From NCBI GenBank assembly GCA_900012615.1, contig LT009757.1, positions 1,026,596 to 1,090,595 on the forward strand: a stretch of 64,000 bases of DNA, read 5' to 3'. Positions within the stretch are counted from its first letter, which is position 1. Each line of letters starts with the position of its first letter. Under the pieces are notes generated by a model. The model was not told the origin of the DNA. It saw only the letters and a list, made by a program, of their open reading frames with translations, and did no database searches. Of the stretch, positions 45,355 to 53,430 are shown one piece after another. Source of the DNA: Agrobacterium genomosp. 13 str. CFBP 6927 (lineage in GTDB: Bacteria; Pseudomonadota; Alphaproteobacteria; Rhizobiales; Rhizobiaceae). A program made the translations under genes and the position numbers.

Positions 45355-45567
45355 TCAGCTATCACCGTCCAGATAGGTGCGATATTGCACATAGTCGGCA
45401 CTTGGCTTCCCATCGACAATTTCCGGCGGACGCCCCTCATCTCCGGTCAGATAACCGGTATTTTCAAGTCCCGTCTTCAAAAGCTTTTCGATGGCCATGT
45501 GCCGGGGCAAGGCACTATCCGCCATATAAAGAGCGACGGCCAACTCCATATCGTCCGAGAAAACCAT
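45355..45567 (-). CDS. Small hypothetical protein
   Basis: A 70-residue soluble, acidic protein (MVFSDDMELAVALYMADSALPRHMAIEKLLKTGLENTGYL) with no recognised domain. The ribosome site is weak, and an in-frame ATG seven codons in is possible. It is co-directional with the small secreted protein gene and the LtrA-family gene. I cannot exclude that it is not translated. Confidence 0.45.
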   Translation of the reverse strand: MVFSDDMELAVALYMADSALPRHMAIEKLLKTGLENTGYLTGDEGRPPEIVDGKPSADYVQYRTYLDGDS

Positions 45568-46034
45568 AACACCAGCAATCCGTTGAAGTGATGAAATAGA
45601 ACGCGGAACCTTCCTGAAGGTTCAATTTCAACGCTCTGGAGTGCGGCCTCTATGCGTTCCTTGGATAGTCACTCACGAATTTGACGGATCGTTTCTCGCA
45701 GCAGCGTCCGACGAGGTATCGTTTGAATTTCGGCCACAGTCCGGCGGGCTATATTATGCATAAATGACGCTTTCCCGTCCGGACCACCGAATTTCCGCTT
45801 AAAAAACAGCCTGACTCAAGCGATTGAAACCAATGGCGGAAAACCGCAAACGAAAGCTAATTGGCACTTAGTTTTCATTACCTCGCATTAACCATAGCTC
45901 AGCCTTTGGCTGGATTTTCGCCTAGACGTCACCAGCTCACACCGAATCTTTCGAGTATCGAGAAAACGATGCAAATGTAACTTCAGACGGCGATTTCCGC
46001 AAGCTGCAGCGGCGTCGCTTCACCTGACGCCAAC
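45568..46034. other. 467-base non-coding region downstream of repC
   Basis: No convincing gene. It holds a perfect small hairpin GAACCTTC-CT-GAAGGTTC (45606-45623) without a T run, and an AT-rich tract around 45790-45900. It separates the replication cassette from the LtrA group. Confidence 0.5.
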
Positions 46035-47312
46035 TTACCCTGTCATGCCCTTCTCCATCTCGCCTTTCCGCCCCCGTAGCTGCGCCTGGAGCATGGCCTG
46101 AAGATCGAACCCACCTTCATGAGCCTTGCGTGTCAGATTGCGCAGATATCCGCCGAGCGAGCTTATCTGATCCGCCTTTTGCAGCAGGCAGGCAAGGATG
46201 GTTGCAGTTCCCTGCCGGCCGAAGGTCGCCATGGCGTCCTGATAGGCCGACTGACTGATGTTGAACATGGTTTTGATCACCGATGTTGCCACCTCGAGAT
46301 CGCGCCAGCCGGTAATCGCTCCCCCCGGGGCATAGAGGGAAATATCCGGGCAAGCTTTCAAAACCAAAACAATATCAGGAACAAAAAATTGCTTATGAAG
46401 AACGGGCTTTGGCTGGTGCGGCGAAGGTTTCGCACTGATGGGTGCGGCATATGATGGCTGGATGGTGACCGTGCCTGCAGGCGCAACGGCATCCGGTTCA
46501 CGAAAATCCTGCGGTTTAGATATGGATTCGGATTCTGAATTCTTTATGAGGCGCTCATTTTGGCAGTCATTGCCGCCCGATTTTTCCGATTTTTCAATAT
46601 TTTCCAGATAGTTGGTCACTTCTGCGCGCAGAGAAGCCAAAAATCCGGCGATTTCCTTGAGTTCAGCAGGTTTTGAATTGCGGCCAAGGGAACGCGCAAT
46701 CGCATTGTAGCGAAGCTGGAATGTTTCGAAGGTCTCAACATCACCGCTTGCGGCAATCATTTCGCAAAGTTTCTGGATATCGCGGCGGCAGAGGCTGATG
46801 TTTTCACGAAGGCGCTGAAGATCGAGCCGTTCACGAAGGATGCGGTCTGCCAGTTCCTCGATTTCCATTTTGCGGGCAAGAAGCGGCGCCAGCGAAAAAC
46901 CATAGGCTTCGCTGATTTCCCCACCTCTGTGTTTGCGGGCATAACGCTTTCCGTTCGGACTATCCTTGCGGATGATGAGACCGGCTTCGACAAGGGCCGA
47001 GAGATGCCGGCGCAAAGTCTGTTCGGCCATGCCATGAGCCCTGAGCGACAATTGCGTATTGGATGGGAAGACCACCAGTCCGGCTTCGCTGGAAAGTTCG
47101 TTTTTCGGATAGAAGCTCAAAAGCGCGTTCAATACCGCCAGAGAACGATCGGTCACGCCGAGCAACGGTCTCGCTTCACAGACCGAACGATAGAGTTTCC
47201 ATTTATCGACCGCCTCGACCTTCTTGGTCTTTTGCGCGGCAAACTGGGTTGCGAGGACGCCAAACGACATCGCTCGCCGCCCAAAGGGCGTCGTTACACA
47301 TGTGCTGTCCAT
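46035..47312 (-). CDS. repC: Replication initiator RepC
   Basis: A 425-residue replication initiator of repABC replicons. The N-terminal RepC domain reads KWKLYRSVCEARPLLGVTDRSLAVLNALLSFYPKNELS and VVFPSNTQLSLRAHGMAEQTLRRHLSALVEAGLI, a winged-helix DNA-binding region. The C-terminal part ends with GGYLRNLTRKAHEGGF. A middle, AT-rich coding stretch is where the origin lies in studied members. AAGGTGA precedes the ATG at 47312; a GTG three codons earlier is possible. Expression is limited by the counter-transcribed RNA in the repB-repC gap. Confidence 0.95.
   Translation of the reverse strand: MDSTCVTTPFGRRAMSFGVLATQFAAQKTKKVEAVDKWKLYRSVCEARPLLGVTDRSLAVLNALLSFYPKNELSSEAGLVVFPSNTQLSLRAHGMAEQTLRRHLSALVEAGLIIRKDSPNGKRYARKHRGGEISEAYGFSLAPLLARKMEIEELADRILRERLDLQRLRENISLCRRDIQKLCEMIAASGDVETFETFQLRYNAIARSLGRNSKPAELKEIAGFLASLRAEVTNYLENIEKSEKSGGNDCQNERLIKNSESESISKPQDFREPDAVAPAGTVTIQPSYAAPISAKPSPHQPKPVLHKQFFVPDIVLVLKACPDISLYAPGGAITGWRDLEVATSVIKTMFNISQSAYQDAMATFGRQGTATILACLLQKADQISSLGGYLRNLTRKAHEGGFDLQAMLQAQLRGRKGEMEKGMTG
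46511..46625. other. Probable replication origin (oriV) inside repC
   Basis: The AT-rich part of repC, coding for YLENIEKSEKSGGNDCQNERL and the following serine/lysine-rich stretch. In other repABC replicons the origin has been mapped to the AT-rich middle of repC and needs no other DNA. Placement here is by analogy and base composition. Confidence 0.5.
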
Positions 47313-47373
47313 GTCTTTCACCTTTCACAAGGCAAAAGAAAATCGCTCACCGAAAAATTCGATGCCAAGACTC

Positions 47374-47402
47374 TTGACTATGATTCGCGGAAATGAGATT
47401 CT
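47374..47402 (+). promoter_or_regulatory. Promoter of the counter-transcribed RNA
   Basis: TTGACT (47374-47379) and GATTCT (47397-47402), 17 bases apart, in the repB-repC gap, reading against repC. The start would be near 47409. Confidence 0.6.
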
Positions 47403-47408
47403 TTGGGT

Positions 47409-47462
47409 GCTTAGATCAAAGAAAGGCTTCCGTGCGGCAACGTTCGGGGGCTTTTTTCTTTT
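47409..47462 (+). ncRNA. Counter-transcribed RNA (incA/RepE type) controlling repC
   Basis: All repABC cassettes carry a short antisense RNA between repB and repC. Here the opposite strand has a promoter, then about 54 nt ending in the stem GCTTCCG/CGGGGGC and TTTTTTCTTTT (47427-47462), a Rho-independent terminator. Pairing with the repC leader is expected to stop repC transcription or translation and so sets copy number and incompatibility. The 5' end is inferred from the promoter. Confidence 0.8.
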
Positions 47463-47497
47463 GTGATGCGTCTCCTGTTAGTCGTTAGATTTAGAAA

Positions 47498-48511
47498 TCA
47501 CTGTTTGGACCGGTATTCGGCAAACAGCGCCTGAAGATGTTCAAGAACGAAATCGGCAAATTCCGGCGCCTCGTTCTTGTCGATGGATATGTCCAGCTTG
47601 CGATCGCTCTCCACGACCTTTGCAAGACGGCTGCCGCTTTCGGATGACCAGACACCGGTCTTTTTCGCCTGTGCCTTTGGCTTCAGGAAATCCAGAAGCG
47701 ACTTGAAACGCTCTTCGGATGAAAGCGCGGCAACCGAAGGTTCCCTGACATAAGCGCGCGCCGCTTCCTTGACCTGCGATGATGAGAGTTGATCGGCCAG
47801 ATCCATCCAGTTGCGGCGGCCGACGCTGGGGGCCGGACCGATCAGATCCACCAGATCCTCCGGAATGCGGCCGACAACCGACAGCATGTTGGAAAGGTCA
47901 CCCTTATGCAGCGACATTGCCGCCATGATCGTGTCCCGGGGAAACCGCATCTGCAATTTCTGCGCAAACCGCGCCTTTTCAATATAGGTGAGGTCGCGGC
48001 GTTCGTTGTTTTCCTGTCCCTGGGCAACGACGAGCTGTTCGTCGCTGAGATCGCGAACGACGGCTTTGACGGGAATACCAAGGCTGGAAACGGCACGCAG
48101 ACGGCGATGACCGAAAGCGACCTGATAACGGCCCGGAAAATCGGGATGGGGGCGCACCAGAATGGGGACCTGCTGGCCCTGCTCACGAATGGCTTCCACC
48201 AGACCTGCATCCGCCTCTTCCGAGGCTGGCATGCGATCGGGAATGAAGGACGGATCGATATCGGCGGGGCTGAGGGAAACGATCGTCAGGCCCTCTGCAA
48301 GCTGCCTTTCGATCTCTTCAGCACGCTTGGCGCGTTCGGATACTTCGTTCAGCGACTGGCCGATCATACCGACCGGAGAATTGACGACATCCGTCACCAG
48401 TTCTGGAGAACCGAGGATAGGGCGGATGCGTGGTCGCGACCGCTCCGGGGCAGCATCATTATTGTCGGTGCCCGGCGTGCCGAGATTGGCGAAAATCTGT
48501 TTTCTGCTCAT
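47498..48511 (-). CDS. repB: Partitioning protein RepB (ParB family)
   Basis: A 337-residue centromere-binding protein. The ParB nuclease-like domain shows VEAIREQGQQVPILVRPHPDFPGRYQVAFGHRRLRAVSSLG and VVAQGQENNERRDLTYIEKARFAQKL, followed by an HTH region (SLHKGDLSNMLSVVGRIP) and the RepB family C-terminus. It starts MSRKQIFANLG, the usual beginning, and its ATG overlaps the repA stop by four bases (ATGA). It binds the parS sites at 49899, 49987 and 51609 and works with RepA. Confidence 0.95.
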   Translation of the reverse strand: MSRKQIFANLGTPGTDNNDAAPERSRPRIRPILGSPELVTDVVNSPVGMIGQSLNEVSERAKRAEEIERQLAEGLTIVSLSPADIDPSFIPDRMPASEEADAGLVEAIREQGQQVPILVRPHPDFPGRYQVAFGHRRLRAVSSLGIPVKAVVRDLSDEQLVVAQGQENNERRDLTYIEKARFAQKLQMRFPRDTIMAAMSLHKGDLSNMLSVVGRIPEDLVDLIGPAPSVGRRNWMDLADQLSSSQVKEAARAYVREPSVAALSSEERFKSLLDFLKPKAQAKKTGVWSSESGSRLAKVVESDRKLDISIDKNEAPEFADFVLEHLQALFAEYRSKQ

Positions 48512-49722
48512 GCTGCCCTACCCCACGCTTTCTTAATCAGTCCTTCAATTTCACCGTTGACGTTGTTCATGGCTTCAAGCGCGCGATCATAGGTCGAGCG
48601 GGTGAATTGTGTTCTTTCCACTTCAAACAGCGTCTGGTTGGTCAAACCGGCATCCGAGACGGCTGTGCTCTTCAGCATTGGGTGAATGAGGACGTTTTCA
48701 CCGAAGATAGAGCGCAGGAAAGCGACCATCTGGTTTTGCGGACCGTCGCTCGGTTCAAAACGGGTGATGAGATAACGCATCCAATTATAGTCGGACCGTG
48801 CGCCGGCCCTGCCGATTTCCGCGAGAAGATCGCCCGTCATGGCAAGAAACTGGTTCATGGACATCACATCCAGCATTTGCGGATGAACGGTGACCAGAAC
48901 CGATGTCGCGGCCGTCAATGCTGAAAGCGTGAGGTAACCGAGCTGTGGCGGGCAATCGATGACGACGACGTCGTAGAAGTTCTGAGCCTGGGCGATTGCC
49001 TGGCCGATACGGGCGAAGAAAAGCGTATCGCCCGGCGCCCGGCGCATCAGTGCGCGCGGCGTGTCGTGCTCGAACTCCATAAGCTCCAGATTGCCTGGAA
49101 CGATATGAAGGTTGGGAATATAGGTGCCGCGAACGATCTCAGCCATTGGCCGGCGCTCATCATCGTAACGGATCGCGCCATAGAGTGTTTCGTTCGGCCC
49201 GACATCAATCTCCGGCTGGTGGCCGAAGAGCGCGGATAGACTTGCCTGCGGGTCGAGATCGATGGCGAGCACGCGGTAGCCGCGAAGCGCCAGATATTGC
49301 GCCAGATGCGCGGATGTCGTCGTCTTGCCCGAACCACCTTTGAAGTTCATGACGGCGATGACCTGCAATTCTTCACCGTCGCGACGATGGGGCAGGTAGC
49401 GGCGTGTGCCACGTGCGCCCTGATCGAGAAGCCGTCTGATCTCATCCATATCCTCGACCGAATAGGAGCGGCGGCCGGAAGCCTGCGCCGCATCCAGCTC
49501 CGGACGCTCGGCAGCGATCTGGCGAAGATAAGCTTCGCCGATGCCGATAAGCCGGGCAGTTTCAGCAGGCGAGAAATGGCGCATGCTCTTTTCGGTATGG
49601 GGTGAAAACGTATTTGCGTTATGCGCCTGCAATTGGGCTGACAACGCAGCCGAATGCTGTTGTATAAGGCCCGTTAGGTCGGGTGCCCCTGCAGCAAGTC
49701 TTGAGTCGGCACTCTGTGTCAT
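48508..49722 (-). CDS. repA: Partitioning ATPase RepA (ParA family)
   Basis: A 404-residue ParA-type ATPase. It has an N-terminal HTH-like region (MRHFSPAETARLIGIGEAYLRQIAAERPELDAAQ), deviant Walker A NFKGGSGKTTTSAHLAQYLAL, Walker A' DLDPQASLSALFG and Walker B VVVIDCPPQLGYLTLSAL. RepA segregates replicon copies and represses the repABC promoter together with RepB. I chose the ATG at 49722 for its normal family length and AGAAGA upstream; the frame is open for a further 40 codons with no family-like sequence. Confidence 0.95.
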   Translation of the reverse strand: MTQSADSRLAAGAPDLTGLIQQHSAALSAQLQAHNANTFSPHTEKSMRHFSPAETARLIGIGEAYLRQIAAERPELDAAQASGRRSYSVEDMDEIRRLLDQGARGTRRYLPHRRDGEELQVIAVMNFKGGSGKTTTSAHLAQYLALRGYRVLAIDLDPQASLSALFGHQPEIDVGPNETLYGAIRYDDERRPMAEIVRGTYIPNLHIVPGNLELMEFEHDTPRALMRRAPGDTLFFARIGQAIAQAQNFYDVVVIDCPPQLGYLTLSALTAATSVLVTVHPQMLDVMSMNQFLAMTGDLLAEIGRAGARSDYNWMRYLITRFEPSDGPQNQMVAFLRSIFGENVLIHPMLKSTAVSDAGLTNQTLFEVERTQFTRSTYDRALEAMNNVNGEIEGLIKKAWGRAA

Positions 49723-49898
49723 TTGTCTTCTTTCGCTCGATATTGCAGTAGCGGTTTTTTTCGAAAAAGGCGGTTTTTTCCGCAACTGAGATATAAGCGC
49801 CGATTCTCTTTTTGGCGCAATAGGCTTTTTTCTCAGATGCAAAAGAGCCGCTAAGGCATTGTGGAAGAATCAGATTTGCCTTTTATGACAGTTTGACG

Positions 49899-49914
49899 GT
49901 TAGCCGCGGCTAAC
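49899..49914. promoter_or_regulatory. parS partition site 1
   Basis: Perfect 16-bp palindrome GTTAGCCGCGGCTAAC, matching the repABC parS pattern GTT-N2-CNGCNG-N2-AAC. It lies upstream of repA. RepB binds such sites to load the partition complex. The rest of the gap 49843-50150 holds the second site and the start region of the plus-strand gene. Confidence 0.9.
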
Positions 49915-49986
49915 TTGGCATCCTCTTGATGCAATCAGGCAAGTTTTTCTCACTATTCCGGCTCGGCGAGGGCGGTGGGGGAGAAA

Positions 49987-50002
49987 GTTTGCCGCGGCTA
50001 AC
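49987..50002. promoter_or_regulatory. parS partition site 2
   Basis: GTTTGCCGCGGCTAAC, a one-mismatch palindrome combining the left half of site 3 and the right half of site 1. It lies 72 bases from site 1. Confidence 0.85.
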
Positions 50003-50150
50003 TTTTGCATCTCCATGCAAATCGACCAAGACTAAGGACGTAAAGTGAAGGGTGGACATTCGCAGGTGTTTAATCTCTACTCCCTGACTAGGGTATCAAC
50101 GAGGTCGCCACCCATCGACCATGTTCATGCTGTTGAGGTTGGAGGAATAA

Positions 50151-51536
50151 ATGTCCTATGATGTCGCTATCGTCGGGTCCGGTTTCTCGGCCATCTGTAC
50201 TGTCGCACATCTTTTATCCTTGCTGCCAGCGGATGCTTCTGTTGCCATTGTTGGCGACGAGTCGGATTTCGGTCGCGGCACGGCCTATCGCACGGAGCTG
50301 CCCTATCATCGATTGAATGTGCCGGCAGGGCGAATGAGTGTGTTTCCGGATCGGCCTGATGACTTTCTTGACTGGTTGACCGGAAACGGGATCGGGCAGG
50401 ATCCGTTGTTGTTTGCCTCGCGCGGGGACTACGGTCTCTATTTAAGAGACAGGCTGGCCTCGTTGCTGCGTAGCAGGGACCAGCGGGCACGGGTAGATTT
50501 CATCCGCGCAAAGGCCTCCGCCTGCCTGCCGGATGGTGAAGGCGGATTTTCCTTCACCCTGGAGAATGACGAAACATTGCGCGCGCAGAATGTTGTCTTA
50601 TGCCTGGGTGTTGGCGCCGCGGGTTTGCCGGTGCAAACCGTCGCGAGAGAGGAAGAGAGGCTGCCGCGCATCATTGGTCATTGCTGGCAACCCGGATGGC
50701 TGTCGAGAGTGAAGGCGGGAGATCGCATCTGTATTCTCGGCTCCGGTCTGACGATGATCGACCAGGTTCTGACCCTGCGGGGAAAAGGCCATCGCGGTCC
50801 CATTCATGTTCTCTCTCGACGCGGTTTGGTACCGCACCCTCACGTCAGCCCGCCACTTGCCGCTACTATTCCGCATTTGCCGGAGAGGTCGACGGAAATC
50901 AGTCGCCTGCTGCAATCATTGCGCAAGCAGGTGAGAGACGGCGCGCCATGGCGTACAGTGATGGATGGCTTACGACCAAGGACACAGGCGTTGTGGCAGG
51001 ACCTGACAGCTGAGCAGCGCAGCAGGTTTCTGCGGCATGCTTTACCCTGGTGGAATATTCATCGGCACCGTATCGCGCCTGAAGTACACAAGGCCTTTGA
51101 GAAGCTCCTCGCTGAGGGCGTTCTTGAAATTCATGCAGGTTACCTGGGCTCTCTCGAGGAGCAGGATGAAGGGATCACCGTCTCTTATCGCCGCAGGCAT
51201 ACGCAGATCGTCAAGGAGTTTCAGGTCGACTGGGTCGTCAATTGTACCGGTATGGAGCGAGCAGGGATTGGCCATTCACGTCTTCTCGAAACCATGCAGG
51301 GTGATGGCGTCCTTCTCCTCGATCCTCTTGGGCTAGGAGTCGAGGTTGATGCCCAATCCCGTCTGGTAAGGGCGGATGGGCAAAACTGGTCAGGCCTTTT
51401 TGCCGCCGGCGCGTTGACGGCGGGTCGCTTCTGGGAGATTACGGCCGTTCCGGATATTCGTGTACAGGCTCAGAAAATTGCTGAGGCTGTGACGGAAAGA
51501 ATAACGTCTAACGGACGGATGTCTGCGCTCGGTTGA
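50151..51536 (+). CDS. FAD/NAD(P)-binding oxidoreductase-like protein
   Basis: A 461-residue protein of the FAD-NAD(P)-binding (NAD_binding_9) family. The N-terminus has the dinucleotide fold DVAIVGSGFSAICTVAHLL, then RGTAYRTELPYHRLNVPAGRMSVFPDRPDDFLDWL, typical of this family. A second nucleotide fold is RICILGSGLTMIDQVLTL, and VDWVVNCTGMER is a late FAD-contact motif. No signal peptide. The partner and substrate are unknown. It is expressed away from repA, with GGAGGAAT before the ATG, and lies between the second and third parS sites. Confidence 0.8.
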   Translation: MSYDVAIVGSGFSAICTVAHLLSLLPADASVAIVGDESDFGRGTAYRTELPYHRLNVPAGRMSVFPDRPDDFLDWLTGNGIGQDPLLFASRGDYGLYLRDRLASLLRSRDQRARVDFIRAKASACLPDGEGGFSFTLENDETLRAQNVVLCLGVGAAGLPVQTVAREEERLPRIIGHCWQPGWLSRVKAGDRICILGSGLTMIDQVLTLRGKGHRGPIHVLSRRGLVPHPHVSPPLAATIPHLPERSTEISRLLQSLRKQVRDGAPWRTVMDGLRPRTQALWQDLTAEQRSRFLRHALPWWNIHRHRIAPEVHKAFEKLLAEGVLEIHAGYLGSLEEQDEGITVSYRRRHTQIVKEFQVDWVVNCTGMERAGIGHSRLLETMQGDGVLLLDPLGLGVEVDAQSRLVRADGQNWSGLFAAGALTAGRFWEITAVPDIRVQAQKIAEAVTERITSNGRMSALG

Positions 51537-51608
51537 GGTCAGTACACAGGTCGGCCGTGAGTACTTTGGGACTGTAATTGCGACACTCAATGTTCATTGG
51601 ATTGTGAA

Positions 51609-51624
51609 GTTTGCCGCGGCAAAC
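51609..51624. promoter_or_regulatory. parS partition site 3
   Basis: Perfect palindrome GTTTGCCGCGGCAAAC, same family as the two sites upstream of repA, placed about 1.6 kb away beyond an unrelated gene. It falls in the 306-base gap 51537-51842. Confidence 0.88.
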
Positions 51625-51774
51625 TTTCACGTCTTATTGCAGCGGATCCATTGTTTTGGTTGGTTGCCGTCCAGATTGACTTCATACGGAGGCCCCACGT
51701 CAAAAGGATGCGCGCTGTCCCGTTGCGGATATGATATTTACGTATTTGCTAAATAATTTACATCACTTGTGGAA

Positions 51775-51796
51775 TATAGCCGTAAAACAGGCTATA
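51775..51796 (+). promoter_or_regulatory. Inverted repeat upstream of the RidA operon
   Basis: TATAGCC (51775-51781) and GGCTATA (51790-51796), 8 bases apart, in an AT-rich stretch 47 bases before the ridA-like start. A candidate operator for an unlinked regulator. Confidence 0.4.
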
Positions 51797-51842
51797 AAAC
51801 CGAAAAAATGTGTAACTGATGAAAATTATTTGCGAGGCATCT

Positions 51843-52238
51843 ATGGAAAAGCAAAGACTGGTACGGTTCGAGGCGGCAGATAGCCAGGCGGGCGGCCAGC
51901 GCCGCCCCTTCGCCAAAGCCGTCAGGGCAGGGGATTTTGTCTATGTGTCCGGTCAGGTGCCGACCGTCGATGGTGAGGTCGTGACCGGCGGCATCGTGGC
52001 GCAGACCGAGCAGGTCGTGGCCAACATCAAAGCTGTTCTGGCACTCGCCGATTGCACGCTCGCTGATGTCGTCAAGGTTAATGTCTGGCTCGATGATGCG
52101 CGTGACTTTTCGAGCTTCAATGCTGTTTTCCAGAAATATTTCATCGATCATCCGCCGGCGCGATCAACCGTTCAGTCGCCCCTTATGGTCGATGCCAAGG
52201 TGGAAATGGATGTTATTGCCTACAAGCCGCTGGCTTGA
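51843..52238 (+). CDS. ridA: RidA family protein (enamine/imine deaminase)
   Basis: A 131-residue RidA/YjgF-family protein, forming trimers that hydrolyse reactive enamine/imine intermediates released by PLP enzymes. It shows PFAKAVRAGDFVYVSGQVPTVDGEVVTGGIVAQTEQVVANIKAVLALADCTLADVVKVNVWLDD, and the catalytic arginine in PPARSTVQSPLM. The C-terminal glutamate-containing VEMDVIAYKP is present. GAGG precedes the ATG at 51843. It is the first gene of a three-gene operon whose second gene encodes a PLP enzyme, an apt partner. Confidence 0.9.
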   Translation: MEKQRLVRFEAADSQAGGQRRPFAKAVRAGDFVYVSGQVPTVDGEVVTGGIVAQTEQVVANIKAVLALADCTLADVVKVNVWLDDARDFSSFNAVFQKYFIDHPPARSTVQSPLMVDAKVEMDVIAYKPLA

Positions 52239-52267
52239 TGCCCGATATTTCTGATTTTTGAGAGCAT

Positions 52268-53359
52268 ATGATGACCTATCCCTGGCCTGATGAAGGTACA
52301 CCACTCGACGCCATTTCGACACCAATGCCGGTGATCGACGAGGACCGGCTTGCTGCCAATATTCTCAAGGCGCAATCCTATCTCAACGGCCATGGCAAGG
52401 CTTTCCGTCCCCACATCAAGACGCACAAGATACCGTCTATCGCGAGACAGCAGCTTGAGGCCGGCGCCATCGGCATCAATTGCCAGAAAGTCAGCGAAGC
52501 GGAGGTTTTCGCGGATGCCGGGTTTGACGATATCCTGATTACCTACAATATCATCGGCCCGGCAAAACTTGCGCGGTTGCAGGCGCTCAACGCCCGTATC
52601 GGCGGACTGAGCGTTGTTGCCGATAGCGCCGTGACGATTGCCGGACTTGCCGGAACATTCAATGCGCAAAGACCGCTTGCGGTGCTCGTGGAATGCGATA
52701 CGGGCGGAAAGCGCTGCGGTGTGCAGACCCCGCAGGCCGCATTGGAACTTGCTGAAAAGATCGTCGCGGCACCGGGTCTCGAATTCAGGGGCATTTTGAC
52801 CTATCCAGCCCCGGGCGGGGCGGAAAAGGTGGAAACCTTTATCAGCGAGACCATGGCGTTGCTGGCGGCAAAAGGTATCCACTGCCCTGTCCGTTCAAGC
52901 GGCGGCTCGCCGGATTTCTTCTCCGCTCACCTCGTTCCTTCCGCGACCGAGTACCGGGCGGGCACCTATGTCTATAATGACCGTTCGATGCTGCGTGCCG
53001 GACATTGCACCGCCGGCGATCTGGCGATGCATGTCCTTTCCACCGTGGTATCGAGACCCACAGCCGATCGCGCCGTACTTGATTGCGGCTCGAAAGCCCT
53101 GACCTCCGATCTTCTGGGTTTCAGCGATTACGGGATGATCGAGGGATATGAGGGCGCAAAAATCATCTCGCTTTCGGAAGAGCATGCGGTCGTCGATTTG
53201 TCGGCCTGCGGCTCGGCCCGGCCTGAAATCGGTGACGTCGTCAGGGTCGTGCCGAACCACACCTGTGTCGTCAGTAATCTTTTCGACCGCATGGTTTTCC
53301 ATCGGAATGGTCTGGTGACGCGCGTGGAGGAGGTCGCGGCACGCGGCACTGTCTGGTAA
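52268..53359 (+). CDS. D-threonine aldolase / D-serine dehydratase-like PLP enzyme
   Basis: A 363-residue fold-type III PLP enzyme of the DSD1/metal-activated family. The PLP lysine is K51 in RPHIKTHKIP. The barrel carries LVECDTGGKRCGVQTPQAALELAEKI and YPAPGG, and the C-terminal beta domain has the metal pair H331 and C333 in VPNHTCVVSN. Members cleave D-3-hydroxyamino acids by an aldolase or dehydratase reaction. RidA next door suggests a dehydratase releasing an enamine, which is an inference. It may use D-serine, D-threonine or a 3-hydroxyaspartate. Confidence 0.85.
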   Translation: MMTYPWPDEGTPLDAISTPMPVIDEDRLAANILKAQSYLNGHGKAFRPHIKTHKIPSIARQQLEAGAIGINCQKVSEAEVFADAGFDDILITYNIIGPAKLARLQALNARIGGLSVVADSAVTIAGLAGTFNAQRPLAVLVECDTGGKRCGVQTPQAALELAEKIVAAPGLEFRGILTYPAPGGAEKVETFISETMALLAAKGIHCPVRSSGGSPDFFSAHLVPSATEYRAGTYVYNDRSMLRAGHCTAGDLAMHVLSTVVSRPTADRAVLDCGSKALTSDLLGFSDYGMIEGYEGAKIISLSEEHAVVDLSACGSARPEIGDVVRVVPNHTCVVSNLFDRMVFHRNGLVTRVEEVAARGTVW

Positions 53360-53430
53360 TATTACCCGGCTAATTAAAATGGGGAACGGGTGCTGCTGAC
53401 AGGCGGGCACCGGCAAAGAGAATCACAGTC

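Noticed and set aside
46117..46454. Short frames inside repC on both strands
   Set aside because: They overlap the conserved RepC C-terminus and have no independent support.
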